From contig JACPMT010000038.1 of NCBI GenBank assembly GCA_016185815.1, forward strand, positions 1 to 18,840: a DNA stretch of 18,840 nt, in the 5' to 3' direction. This DNA is from Candidatus Woesearchaeota archaeon (GTDB taxonomy: Archaea > Nanobdellota > Nanobdellia > Woesearchaeales > GW2011-AR4). The position numbers and the translations under genes were made by a program. The notes under the pieces are model-generated. The model saw only the letters and a list, made by a program, of their open reading frames with translations. It did not search any database and was not told the DNA's origin. This document shows, in pieces, positions 5,894-13,260 of this stretch; the first letter of the stretch is position 1, and the number at the start of each line of letters is the position of its first letter.

Positions 5894-6772
5894 CTATTTC
5901 TCAACCCTCTGAAAAACAAGCAAGTCTTCTGTAGTCAATTTCTGGCCCTTCCTTATTTTTTCATTGACGATTTCCTCTTTTGATTTCAGGATTGATTCCT
6001 CATGCTGCCTTTTCCTTTCTCTCCTGTCAGAATCTATCCTATCCAATTGCTCCTTAACATTATTCATTTCTCTTAATATTTCTTTTAGATTGTTATTGAC
6101 TTCCGTGAATTGTTTTTTATATTCAGCGAATTTCCTGAACGAGGCTTCCTCATCCGCTTTCATCTTGTCTATTTCAGCGGATATTTTTAAAATTTCATTA
6201 TGCAATGCCTGGCTCTGCTTTGCCTTTTCCTGCACTGACTTGTGGATTTCATTGGCTTCCTTCCTCATTTTCCTGATTTCATCAGAAGAATCTTTCAGCT
6301 TTTTGCCTGACTCGTCAAGCGCAACTGCATCATTGTAAACTTTTTTCAGCTCTTTTATCTTTTTCATCAGCTCTTTTTCCTTTTCAAAGGAAACTGTGTC
6401 TGTCTCTATCCTGAACTCCAGCCTTTCAATCTGATTTTTAATCCTGGAAGAAGAATCCTTTATGCCCAATGACTTTGTAAGCGTTGTCTTCTCTTTCTTT
6501 AAGCTGTCAAACTCATTTAATTTTGCGCCTATCTCCTTGTTTATGCTGTCCCTTTTTGGCTTGAGCTCTTTTACCTCATTAGTTAAAGAGTCCCTTTTTG
6601 ACTTATTTTCTTTTATCTTTTGTATTGACTCCCTTATCCTTTTCGAGCAGTCATCCTTTTTTCTGAACCATGACTCTTTTTCCCTGTCAAGTTCATTAAG
6701 GGCGTTCCTTAATCTGGATACCTCTGCCTTGAGATTGTTAAGCTCTTCGACTAGTTCTCTCGGTGATGCCAT
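5894..6772 (-). CDS. Archaeal coiled-coil protein of the COG1340 type
   Basis: 292 residues, nearly all heptad-rich coiled coil (about 8-275), with highly charged Lys/Glu/Arg-rich sequence and no membrane segment. The N-terminus (ELVEELNNLKAEVSRLRNAL) and the C-terminal EKIRKGQKLTTEDLLVFQ closing motif are typical of the widespread archaeal COG1340 family. Its function is not established; it is often found near translation genes. It lies 13 bases after the P1 gene at the end of the uL1-uL10-P1 run, which suggests a ribosome-linked role. No clear Shine-Dalgarno is visible. The family call rests on architecture and the C-terminal motif. Confidence 0.8.
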   Translation of the reverse strand: MASPRELVEELNNLKAEVSRLRNALNELDREKESWFRKKDDCSKRIRESIQKIKENKSKRDSLTNEVKELKPKRDSINKEIGAKLNEFDSLKKEKTTLTKSLGIKDSSSRIKNQIERLEFRIETDTVSFEKEKELMKKIKELKKVYNDAVALDESGKKLKDSSDEIRKMRKEANEIHKSVQEKAKQSQALHNEILKISAEIDKMKADEEASFRKFAEYKKQFTEVNNNLKEILREMNNVKEQLDRIDSDRRERKRQHEESILKSKEEIVNEKIRKGQKLTTEDLLVFQRVEK

Positions 6773-6785
6773 GAAACTGATTCAT

Positions 6786-7100
6786 TCATCCAAACAAGGC
6801 TCCTAATCCTGCTGCGGCTGTCTCTTCACTCTTCTTCTCCTCAGCTGCTTTCTTCTTCTCGTCAGCATGCGCCTCATGTTTATGCTCATGAGCTGCTGCC
6901 GGGGCTGCCGCTACCGCAACTGGCATTGCTGCCTTTTCAATTGCTTCGTCTATGTTGACTCCTTCCAAAGCTGCTACAAGAGCTTTAGCCCTTGCGTCAT
7001 CCACCTTGACATGGGCTGCCTCAAGCACTTTCTTTATGCCCGCCTCCTCTACCTTCTGCCCTGCCTTGTGGAGCAACATAGCTGCGTACACGTATTCCAT
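6786..7100 (-). CDS. rpl12: Large ribosomal subunit stalk protein P1
   Basis: 104 residues. The N-terminal dimerisation domain begins MEYVYAAMLLHKAGQKV and runs to about residue 58. It is followed by an Ala-rich, flexible hinge (AVAAAPAAAHEHKHEAHADE) and an acidic-lysine stretch. The protein ends in the conserved tip AAAGLGALFG, which contacts translation factors. This is the archaeal/eukaryotic P1 type, unrelated to bacterial bL12. The hinge is unusually rich in histidine. A strong ribosome-binding site, GGAGGA, lies 6 bases before the ATG (RC of 7107-7112). It sits 103 AT-rich bases after uL10, allowing higher, independent expression of this multi-copy protein. Confidence 0.96.
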   Translation of the reverse strand: MEYVYAAMLLHKAGQKVEEAGIKKVLEAAHVKVDDARAKALVAALEGVNIDEAIEKAAMPVAVAAAPAAAHEHKHEAHADEKKKAAEEKKSEETAAAGLGALFG

Positions 7101-7203
7101 TTTTATTCCTCCGTTAATTTCATTTTTTATTTTGTTTATTTTAAAATTTTTATTGATTTAATTTATTTAATGAAATTTTTTATTATTGGATTTTAGTTTT
7201 ATT

Positions 7204-8319
7204 TTAATGTTGATGCTCTTTTTTCTCATGCTCTTCAATAGCTTTTTTATGAATTTCATGATATATCTTCTCAACTTCCTTCACTTCTTTTTGTTTTTCC
7301 CTCATCTTGATGTTTGCTTCCAATTCTTCTCTTGTGGGGACTTTTATTTCAGCGGGTTCAATTTTTTGATTTTCAACTTTCGGCTCTGCATGCATTTCTT
7401 CCTTTTGTTTTTGTTCAATTTTCTCTTCCCTTTTTTCATGCTTTGCTTCAACAATATCGATGTTTGCAGTTCCTGCCAGGCTCAGCATTTGCTGCTCTGC
7501 TTTGCCTAATAAGATATCAATGATTCCCTTGTCGAATATTCTTTGTGAAATGCCAATTGATTTCGCATCATTATGCGCTTTTCCCAGCAAAGTGCTTATT
7601 GTAGCTTTTGTCGGATATGCTGCATAAACTGCAAGATTGAATGCCCACCTTGATGCATTAACCAGTCTGTTTTTGTACTCATTCTCGTTAACTGACAAGA
7701 TATCCCTTCCATAAATCAAGCCATTCTCATAAACAGCAACTAAGTCCAAGCCGACTTCCATTGGCTGTATGCCCAATCTTGTCAAAATTTCAGCAACCTT
7801 TGGCTTGATTTTTTCTCCTGCTTTGACAACAACAACATCTTCTTTTATCGCTACTTTGCTGCCTTCAACTCCTGACTTGATGCCCGCCATCGCAAGCTCC
7901 CCAATTATAGGGCCGGGCGCAAATGAAGTTGCTCCCTTGTTGACCATGATGTCCCTTGGCGCTGTCTGCCCTGCCTTTGCAGGCGCTGGGCTTTTGCTTT
8001 TCTGCAATGTCTTGCTTAATTTAAACGGGTTTTCCTTTGTGAATATCAAGGCAGGCATTCCGCCGAGATGCGCTTCAAGCTTTTCAATGCCCTTTTTCTT
8101 TTGCTTTGTCTGCTCAATTGCAAGCTTCATCAGCCTTCTTTTGGTCATTGTTATGAAAAAGCTGCCCCTTAACTGTGCCCTCATGATCTGCAATTGAGGA
8201 GCTGGAAGGTTCTCCATGTTGACAACGCCTATTATTGGATATTTGTTAATCAGACTAATGAGATTTGATACAAGGTCCTTTTTGTATTGTGCAACATGCG
8301 CTTGGATTGTTTCTGGCAT
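7204..8319 (-). CDS. rplJ: Large ribosomal subunit protein uL10 (P0)
   Basis: 371 residues from the ATG at 8319, giving MPETIQAHVAQYKKDLVSNL. An in-frame TTG at 8349 adds ten residues that do not resemble the family. The rRNA-binding domain holds NKYPIIGVVNMENLPAPQL and MTKRRLMKLAIEQT. The inserted archaeal domain covers APRDIMVNKGATSFAPGPII onward. After it come the long helical spine that binds three P1 dimers and a charged tail rich in Lys, Glu and His. The protein ends EEHEKKEHQH and so lacks the GLGALFG-like tip that many archaeal uL10 proteins share with P1. It follows uL1 by 60 bases. No clear ribosome-binding site is seen. Confidence 0.95.
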   Translation of the reverse strand: MPETIQAHVAQYKKDLVSNLISLINKYPIIGVVNMENLPAPQLQIMRAQLRGSFFITMTKRRLMKLAIEQTKQKKKGIEKLEAHLGGMPALIFTKENPFKLSKTLQKSKSPAPAKAGQTAPRDIMVNKGATSFAPGPIIGELAMAGIKSGVEGSKVAIKEDVVVVKAGEKIKPKVAEILTRLGIQPMEVGLDLVAVYENGLIYGRDILSVNENEYKNRLVNASRWAFNLAVYAAYPTKATISTLLGKAHNDAKSIGISQRIFDKGIIDILLGKAEQQMLSLAGTANIDIVEAKHEKREEKIEQKQKEEMHAEPKVENQKIEPAEIKVPTREELEANIKMREKQKEVKEVEKIYHEIHKKAIEEHEKKEHQH

Positions 8320-8379
8320 TTTATTTTTTGATTGTTTTTTAATGTTCAATCGTTATTGAGTTATTTTTAATTTAAATTA

Positions 8380-9060
8380 TTATTTTACTTCTTTCTCTAC
8401 CTCTAATTTTTCCCCCACTTTCACAGGCTTGCCCATTGTAAGCTTGACATATATGTCCTTTATGTTGTGCTTTTCGTTTGGCAGCACCTGCAATAACGAG
8501 CTGTAAACAGTCAACGCATTTTCAGCCACGTCCTTGATGTCCATGCCCTCTGTTCCTATCGGGCACTGGATTAAAGGAGCGGTTTTGTTGATTGCTCTTA
8601 CAGTTTTCTGAAGCTTGTCATACAACGGCTTCAGGTTTGCGTTTGGAGGAACTACAGAGCCTGACTTAGGATTTGGCATCTTGCCTCTTGGCCCAAACAC
8701 CCTTCCGAATGCAGTTGCCACTTTTGGCATTATGTTGGCTTGCGCAATAAAGAAGTCAAAATTGTTTGCGACCTTCTTGATGTCCTTCTTGTCCTTATAT
8801 CTTTGAAAGTTATCAGACATTATTGTAGAGTCAAAAATTCCTTTTGCCTGCTCTTCAAGCTCAGGCCCAACCAAGGCACATACCTTTACCTTCTTCCCCC
8901 TTGAATGAGGCAGTGTGACAAATGCATCTATCTGGTGCTCCTGCTTCTTCGGATCAATCCCTTTCAGGTTTATGATTAAGTCATATGTTTGTGTGAAGTT
9001 CCTTTTCTCAGAAATATCCTTTGCCTTCAAAAGCGCTGCTTGTATTTGCTCTTTGTCCAT
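8380..9060 (-). CDS. rplA: Large ribosomal subunit protein uL1
   Basis: 226 residues, archaeal length. The two-domain L1 fold is recognised from TYDLIINLKGIDPKKQEHQI in domain I, FGRVFGPRGKMPNPKSGSVV in domain II, and the C-terminal KHNIKDIYVKLTMGKPVKV. uL1 forms the mobile stalk at the E site and in archaea can repress its own mRNA. It leads the uL1-uL10-P1 run. A strong ribosome-binding site, AGGAGGG, lies 5 bases before the ATG (RC of 9066-9072), so this mRNA has a leader, unlike most first genes in the window. uL11, often placed upstream of uL1 in archaea, is absent here. Confidence 0.96.
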   Translation of the reverse strand: MDKEQIQAALLKAKDISEKRNFTQTYDLIINLKGIDPKKQEHQIDAFVTLPHSRGKKVKVCALVGPELEEQAKGIFDSTIMSDNFQRYKDKKDIKKVANNFDFFIAQANIMPKVATAFGRVFGPRGKMPNPKSGSVVPPNANLKPLYDKLQKTVRAINKTAPLIQCPIGTEGMDIKDVAENALTVYSSLLQVLPNEKHNIKDIYVKLTMGKPVKVGEKLEVEKEVK

Positions 9061-9096
9061 TTATGCCCTCCTGTCGAAACAGTGTAATTAGCGGGT

Positions 9097-9105
9097 AATA
9101 ATAAA
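9097..9105 (-). promoter_or_regulatory. TATA-like element for the uL1-uL10-P1 run
   Basis: Minus-strand TTTATTATT, about 40 bases before the uL1 ATG. This would place the transcription start about 15 bases ahead of the gene, leaving room for the AGGAGGG ribosome-binding site. Confidence 0.5.
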
Positions 9106-9160
9106 CGAGATATTAAGGAATTTAAAAAGGTATGTTTTTAGGTTTTTTGTTTTGGGACAA

Positions 9161-9763
9161 TCAATGACCCCTTTTTCGTTTGTTGATTTCAACTACCTCT
9201 ACAGGTACCTCTTTCATAGTATGCAATCTAAACCAAGGAGCAGCTCTAGGTTCCCAGGATACCGCAGCTATTGGTTCACCATTTCCTTCTTTTGGTCCTA
9301 GAAAAATTGCATGCGCATCATACTGATAAATGTCATTGCTATAAACCACTACACGTCCGAATTCTTCTATTCTGTATTTATCAAAGGCAATCCTAACTTC
9401 TAAATCTAAATTAGAACTTCCGCCCCATTCTGGAATTTCAACATGTTTTCTTTCCAATCTTTTTAGTGTCGTATAGTCAACATCAGAAGTTCGGCTACCT
9501 GTGATATCTTCAAGAGTTCCGATTGCGTACCACCCATTGGCCTCGGGCACTTGATATATCACAACCCTGCTCTTATTCCTGCTCCCCCTATCTTTTAATA
9601 AAAGACCTATGGTTGCAAAATTTCTCCTATTCTCATGTAAAGTCAATTCTCCAAATCTATGGAATTCTAAATTGTTGGAAACTAACCGTACCATCGCATG
9701 CAGGTCTGAAGACGAGGCAACTTTTTGTCCAATTCTTGCATACCTTGATTCATATCCAAACAT
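9161..9763 (-). CDS. Unknown soluble protein, possibly lineage-specific
   Basis: 200 residues from ATG 9763 (starting MFGYESRYARIGQKV). An in-frame TTG at 9781 would add six. I prefer 9763 because an A/T-rich TATA-like TTTAAAATA (RC of about 9786-9794) is centred about 27 bases upstream. There is no signal peptide or membrane helix. The sequence alternates short beta strands with polar loops (SRVVIYQVPEANGWYAIGTL, and VVVYSNDIYQYDAHAIFLGP) and ends in basic KRKRGH. I recognise no family. It stands between the ribosomal run and a toxin-antitoxin remnant, in a stretch that looks accessory. Size and composition support a real gene. Confidence 0.65.
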   Translation of the reverse strand: MFGYESRYARIGQKVASSSDLHAMVRLVSNNLEFHRFGELTLHENRRNFATIGLLLKDRGSRNKSRVVIYQVPEANGWYAIGTLEDITGSRTSDVDYTTLKRLERKHVEIPEWGGSSNLDLEVRIAFDKYRIEEFGRVVVYSNDIYQYDAHAIFLGPKEGNGEPIAAVSWEPRAAPWFRLHTMKEVPVEVVEINKRKRGH

Positions 9764-9843
9764 ACTACTAGATGATGGCAATCATATTTTAAATCTTGTG
9801 GTTAATACATTAATAGAATACACTAAAAATTAAGATAGAAACA

Positions 9844-9851
9844 TTTATATT
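9844..9851 (+). promoter_or_regulatory. TATA box of hicB
   Basis: TTTATATT, centred 26 bases before the ATG at 9874, indicating a leaderless mRNA and supporting that start over a downstream ATG at 9898. Confidence 0.75.
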
Positions 9852-9873
9852 TAATCAATACATTGGGGACATT

Positions 9874-10122
9874 ATGGCCAAAACTAAATTAAAAGTTATG
9901 AAATTCAAAGTCATAGTTGAGAAAGATGAAGATGGCTACTATGTAGCAGATGTGCCGGAGCTTCAGGGCTGCCATACTCAAGCTAAGGATAAAAAAGAGC
10001 TTATGAAAAGGGTCAAAGAAGTGATTGAGTTGTGTTTAGAAGATACTAATCCTGTGATAAGGAGAGTAGATATAAAAGAAGTTGAAGTTCCACTACAAAA
10101 ATCTAAATTATTGTTCGCTTAA
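9874..10122 (+). CDS. hicB: HicB-family antitoxin
   Basis: 82 residues. The single HicB domain is clear: MKFKVIVEKDEDGYYVADVP, then ELQGCHTQAKDKKELMKRVK and EVIELCLE, a partly degraded RNase H-like fold found in HicB antitoxins. There is no C-terminal DNA-binding domain, as in the short HicB type. HicB normally blocks the HicA mRNA interferase and is encoded in the same direction, next to it. Here the matching hicA lies on the opposite strand, tail to tail, overlapping by 15 bases, and is broken. The start at 9874 (eight residues before the usual MKFKV opening) is favoured by the TATA box. The family is firm; the antitoxin role may be relict. Confidence 0.88.
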   Translation: MAKTKLKVMKFKVIVEKDEDGYYVADVPELQGCHTQAKDKKELMKRVKEVIELCLEDTNPVIRRVDIKEVEVPLQKSKLLFA

Positions 10123-10331
10123 TACTCTCTCAAATTCTTCCTTATTGATTTCTATATCTTTTGCAATTTTATTCAAAAGCTTAGGGCCAATATCCTCTCC
10201 AGAATGTGGTGGAACTGTTGTTTTTCTTCCATCGGGATGCGCAAAGCGAAGATGGCGCCTTTTTGCCTGACAAACTCAAATCCCAGCTCTTTCAAGGCTT
10301 TACATACTGTTTTTACAGATTGAGGTTTCAT
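10108..10331 (-). pseudogene. hicA: HicA-family mRNA interferase gene broken by a one-base deletion
   Basis: Read from ATG 10331, the product starts MKPQSVKTVCKALKELGFEF and then VRQKG, the normal start of HicA up to its RQKGSH motif. It then leaves frame and stops at 10173 after 52 residues. Adding one base between 10257 and 10256 (GGC-AGC-CAT instead of GGCGCCAT) restores GSH with the catalytic histidine. It continues LRFAHPDGRKTTVPPHSGED, IGPKLLNKIAKDIEINKEEF and ERVLSEQ to the TAA at 10108-10110, a full-length HicA of about 74 residues. The lesion is not in a homopolymer, so a true mutation is more likely than a read error, though the latter is not excluded. The gene follows the 60-residue gene by 20 bases on the same strand. 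Confidence 0.85.
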
Positions 10332-10351
10332 TTAGTTTGCACAATAATTAA

Positions 10352-10534
10352 TTATCTCTTCATCAAGCTCTTTTTCTTCAGCCTTTTCTGCAGTGTCGGG
10401 CTTGCATTCAGATGCTTGAAGAACTCGATTTGCCTCAGCCTTTTTTCAGCTTCTTTTTTAGTATTGTAAGTTCCGAATTTCCTGCCGGTGTGCTCTGACA
10501 ATACAACATACTTGCCCTTGATTTTTTTAATCAT
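10352..10534 (-). CDS. Unknown small basic protein
   Basis: 60 residues from ATG 10534, starting MIKKIKGKYVVLSEHTGRKF. An upstream in-frame start at 10648 is rejected because it would precede the TATA box. The pattern KGKYVVLSEHTGRKFGTYNT, then KKEAEKRLRQIEFFKH, is a compact beta-hairpin plus helix that I associate with small uncharacterised proteins of phages and minimal genomes; I cannot name a function. It has a strongly basic C-terminus (QKRLKKKSLMKR). It is co-directional with the hicA remnant 20 bases downstream, so it may have been the first gene of that unit. Confidence 0.7.
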   Translation of the reverse strand: MIKKIKGKYVVLSEHTGRKFGTYNTKKEAEKRLRQIEFFKHLNASPTLQKRLKKKSLMKR

Positions 10535-10556
10535 AAGTGAATAGTCTATTTTTGTC

Positions 10557-10565
10557 TTTATAAAA
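10557..10565 (-). promoter_or_regulatory. TATA box of the 60-residue gene
   Basis: Minus-strand TTTTATAAA, centred 27 bases before the ATG at 10534. This indicates a leaderless mRNA and sets the gene start. Confidence 0.75.
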
Positions 10566-10602
10566 TTTATTGTTATGCTCCATGTTACCCATTCAAAACC
10601 AA

Positions 10603-10649
10603 AGAAAATTTTAGAATTTTCTAGGTATTTGAAATCGGAGATTTTCAAA
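10603..10649. repeat. Pair of tight hairpins upstream of the dxs promoter
   Basis: First hairpin: AGAAAATT/AATTTTCT (10603-10610 with 10615-10622), 8 bp, loop TTAG. Second: TTTGAAATC with GATTTTCAAA (10628-10636 with 10640-10649), 9 bp with one bulged T, loop GGA. They lie side by side immediately before the dxs TATA box and may be an operator, a relic of the small dispersed element, or both. Confidence 0.55.
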
Positions 10650-10652
10650 AGC

Positions 10653-10660
10653 TTTATAAA
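10653..10660 (+). promoter_or_regulatory. TATA box of the MEP gene block
   Basis: TTTATAAA, centred 26 bases before the dxs ATG at 10682, indicating a leaderless mRNA. It shows that the bacterial-type pathway genes are read from an archaeal promoter. Confidence 0.8.
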
Positions 10661-10681
10661 CTTAAAACAACCTTCTTTTGC

Positions 10682-12655
10682 ATGGGGTGTTTAATGAAGC
10701 GCGATAAATCTCTAAAGAAACTGCTGTCGTCAAAGAAATCCCAAAGCTCATTGTTTGGGCAGCAGGTTGTTGGTGATGCACAAGCCAAGGAAGAAAAAAG
10801 GGTTAATATTCTTAATACTATAAATTCTCCACAGGACATCAAGAAACTGGGCAGGCAGCAGCTTAAAGCCCTTGCCCAGGATGTAAGGGATAAGATTATA
10901 GAGGTTGTTTCCAAAAACGGCGGGCATTTGGGTGGGCCATTAGGAGCAGTTGAGTTGACATTGGCTGTGCATTATGTCTTCAATGCGCCTTATGACAAGA
11001 TTGTCATAGACACAGGGCATCAAAGCTATCCGCACAAGCTTGTTACAGGAAGAAAAGACAATTTTCATACATTAAGACAATACAAAGGCGTTTGCGGCTT
11101 TTGCAACATTGAAGAGTCGGAATACGATGTCTTTGGCGCAGGGCATGCCTCAACTGCTATTTCGGCTGCGCTTGGCATTGCAAAAGCCCGAGACTTTACC
11201 AATGAAAACCACAAAGTTGTTGCCATTGTTGGGGATGGAGCAATAACAGCAGGGCTAGCTTTTGAAGGGCTGAACAACGCAGGCTCTTCAAAAACAGACA
11301 TTTTGGTTATTTTAAATGACAACAGGATGAGCATTTCCCCAAATGTTGGAGCTGTTTCAAACTATCTGAACAAGATAGTATTGCACCCTAGCTACTTTGA
11401 ATTAAGGAAAAAAACCGGCAATTTTTTGAGAAATATGGGCATTGCAGAAGAAAGCGTTTACAAGCTGAGCAAGGCAGAGGAATTATTGAGAACATTGGCA
11501 ACCCAAGGCTTGTTCTTTGAAAGCATGGGCTTCCAGTACTTCGGGCCTATTGACGGCCATAATCTTGATGAATTAATTCCAGCTTTGCAGAATGTCAGGA
11601 ATCTTAAAGGGCCTGTTTTATTGCATGTCAAGACAGAAAAAGGGAAAGGGTACGAGTTTGCAGAAAAGGACATTGACAAATTTCACGGCATGTCGCCATT
11701 TGACCCTATCAATGGGCAGAAATACGTCGCAGCGACAAACATCACTTATACAGACGCGTTTGCAAATGCATTGATAAGGATTGCTGAAGAAAACGACAAG
11801 ATTATTGCAATTACAGCTGCAATGAAGTCTGGGACAGGGCTGAATAGATTTGAGAAGCATTTTCCCGAAAGGGCAATTGACGTCGGGATTGCAGAGCAGC
11901 ATGCAGTCACTTTTGCAGCAGGCTTGGCGATTTCAGGTATGAAGCCGGTTTGCGCGATTTATTCAACTTTCCTGCAAAGGGCTTACGACCAGATTATCCA
12001 TGACGTGTGCCTGCAGAACCTTGGAGTAATTTTTGCATTGGACAGGGCCGGCTTAGTCGGCGATGACGGGCCAACCCACAACGGGCCGTTTGACATTGCT
12101 TATTTCAGGGCAATCCCAAATGTTACTGTAATGGTGCCAAAAAATGAGAATGAGCTACAGCACATGCTTTACACAGCAACATTGATTGATGGGCCATGCA
12201 CTTTAAGGTATCCAAGGGGAACCGGCATCGGCGTTGGGCTTGACCCAGAATTAAAAAAACTTGAAATCGGAAAAGGAGAATTAATCAAAGAAGGAGACGA
12301 CTTGCTGATTTTGGGAGTTGGCCCAATTTTGTATGATGCAATGCATGCTGCTGAAGAACTGAAAATTGATGCAGCAATTGTCAATGCAAGATTTGTAAAG
12401 CCGCTTGACGAGGAATTAATCCTGCAACATTCAAAAAAAATAAAAAATATCATAACGCTTGAGGAAGGCACAATAAACGGCGGCTTTGGAAGCGCTGTTT
12501 TGGAATTGTTGAACAAGAATGGAATAAAATCCAATATAAAAATTGTAGGGGTGCCTGACAAATTCATAGAGCACGGCAAGCCTGACATCCAGAAGAAGCT
12601 GGCAGGAATTGACAAGGAAAGCATAAAAAAGGTTATTATTGAAATTCTAGGATAA
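10682..12655 (+). CDS. dxs: 1-deoxy-D-xylulose-5-phosphate synthase
   Basis: 657 residues. This thiamine-diphosphate enzyme joins pyruvate and glyceraldehyde 3-phosphate, the first step of the MEP pathway. Landmarks: GGHLGGPLGAVELT with H82; DTGHQSYPHKLVTGRKDNFH; EYDVFGAGHASTAISAALG; the thiamine-binding VGDGAITAG (GDG 184-186); the catalytic glutamate E405 in VGIAEQHAVTFAAGLA; and DRAGLVGDDGPTHNGPFDIA. The three-domain transketolase-like order is complete. Odd: about 45 extra N-terminal residues (MGCLMKRDKSLKKLLSSKKS...) precede the usual INSPQDIKKL start. The TATA box position supports 10682; ATG 10694 is possible. It opens the MEP block, and the next gene starts one base after its stop. 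Confidence 0.96.
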   Translation: MGCLMKRDKSLKKLLSSKKSQSSLFGQQVVGDAQAKEEKRVNILNTINSPQDIKKLGRQQLKALAQDVRDKIIEVVSKNGGHLGGPLGAVELTLAVHYVFNAPYDKIVIDTGHQSYPHKLVTGRKDNFHTLRQYKGVCGFCNIEESEYDVFGAGHASTAISAALGIAKARDFTNENHKVVAIVGDGAITAGLAFEGLNNAGSSKTDILVILNDNRMSISPNVGAVSNYLNKIVLHPSYFELRKKTGNFLRNMGIAEESVYKLSKAEELLRTLATQGLFFESMGFQYFGPIDGHNLDELIPALQNVRNLKGPVLLHVKTEKGKGYEFAEKDIDKFHGMSPFDPINGQKYVAATNITYTDAFANALIRIAEENDKIIAITAAMKSGTGLNRFEKHFPERAIDVGIAEQHAVTFAAGLAISGMKPVCAIYSTFLQRAYDQIIHDVCLQNLGVIFALDRAGLVGDDGPTHNGPFDIAYFRAIPNVTVMVPKNENELQHMLYTATLIDGPCTLRYPRGTGIGVGLDPELKKLEIGKGELIKEGDDLLILGVGPILYDAMHAAEELKIDAAIVNARFVKPLDEELILQHSKKIKNIITLEEGTINGGFGSAVLELLNKNGIKSNIKIVGVPDKFIEHGKPDIQKKLAGIDKESIKKVIIEILG

Positions 12656-12656
12656 A

Positions 12657-13259
12657 ATGTTTGAAATATTAAAAGTGATGGCAAAAGATAGAGATACTGT
12701 AACATTGCAACTTGATGGCAGAGGACTTCCGCTAAAACTAAAAGTCGATTTTTTAGATGAAGTAAATGTTGGAGACAAGATTTATTATGAAAGTGATGAT
12801 GGAACGTATAGTATGCAGCGATCTGAAATAGTAATCTTTCCAAGAGGATTTACGTCAAATACAATAGCTTCAATCAGGGCAGAAGTTGCCGATGGTATTT
12901 CAAGAGCAAATCTTGATAATGCTTGGGCAATTATTGCATATAATCCAAGAGACTCCTTGCCTTTGCTGGCTTTTGTAGCTCGAAGTTATGATGAAATTGA
13001 AAGGGCAAGAGTCCAATTTGGCGGAAAAGAATCAATTGAAGATATATGGCCATCTGTAGACCTCTACAGAGGAAAAAATGGATTATGTGGAGGAACATAC
13101 TTTGCTAGGCGAGAAATAAAACAGAAGCTCAGTGGATTTAGCGAGGGTAACGGGATATTACAAATTCCTTTGGCACATATGACAACTGGTAATCCAAATA
13201 TTCCAAAATTTAAGCAATTTGTTTTGGAACATATAGTAGAATCATGCAGATTAAATTAA
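12657..13259 (+). CDS. Unknown protein embedded between dxs and ispG
   Basis: 200 residues, no membrane segment or signal peptide, no recognised family. The N-terminal 55 residues (TVTLQLDGRGLPLKLKVDFL, then DEVNVGDKIYYESDDGTYSM) look like a small beta-barrel. A central alpha/beta stretch follows (NLDNAWAIIAYNPRDSLPLL, then FVARSYDEIERARVQFGG). The C-terminal part has paired glycines (GKNGLCGGTYFARREIKQKL). The start lies one base after the dxs stop, and its stop lies one base before the ispG ATG. It is therefore certainly part of the operon and under the same control. The tight fit suggests a role tied to the pathway, but nothing in the sequence shows one. It is not a known MEP enzyme. Confidence 0.8.
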   Translation: MFEILKVMAKDRDTVTLQLDGRGLPLKLKVDFLDEVNVGDKIYYESDDGTYSMQRSEIVIFPRGFTSNTIASIRAEVADGISRANLDNAWAIIAYNPRDSLPLLAFVARSYDEIERARVQFGGKESIEDIWPSVDLYRGKNGLCGGTYFARREIKQKLSGFSEGNGILQIPLAHMTTGNPNIPKFKQFVLEHIVESCRLN

Positions 13260-13260
13260 A

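Noticed and set aside
10260..10264. Programmed -1 frameshifting at the run of five A (minus strand) in hicA.
   Set aside because: A slip there would also reach the right frame but would give RQKRRH; restoring one base just after GGC gives the canonical RQKGSH motif. A plain deletion is the simpler explanation.
10535..10648. An N-terminal extension of the 60-residue protein back to 10648.
   Set aside because: A TATA box at 10557-10565 lies inside it at the right distance from ATG 10534, and the extra residues have hydrophobic, low-complexity composition and cover the hairpin pair.
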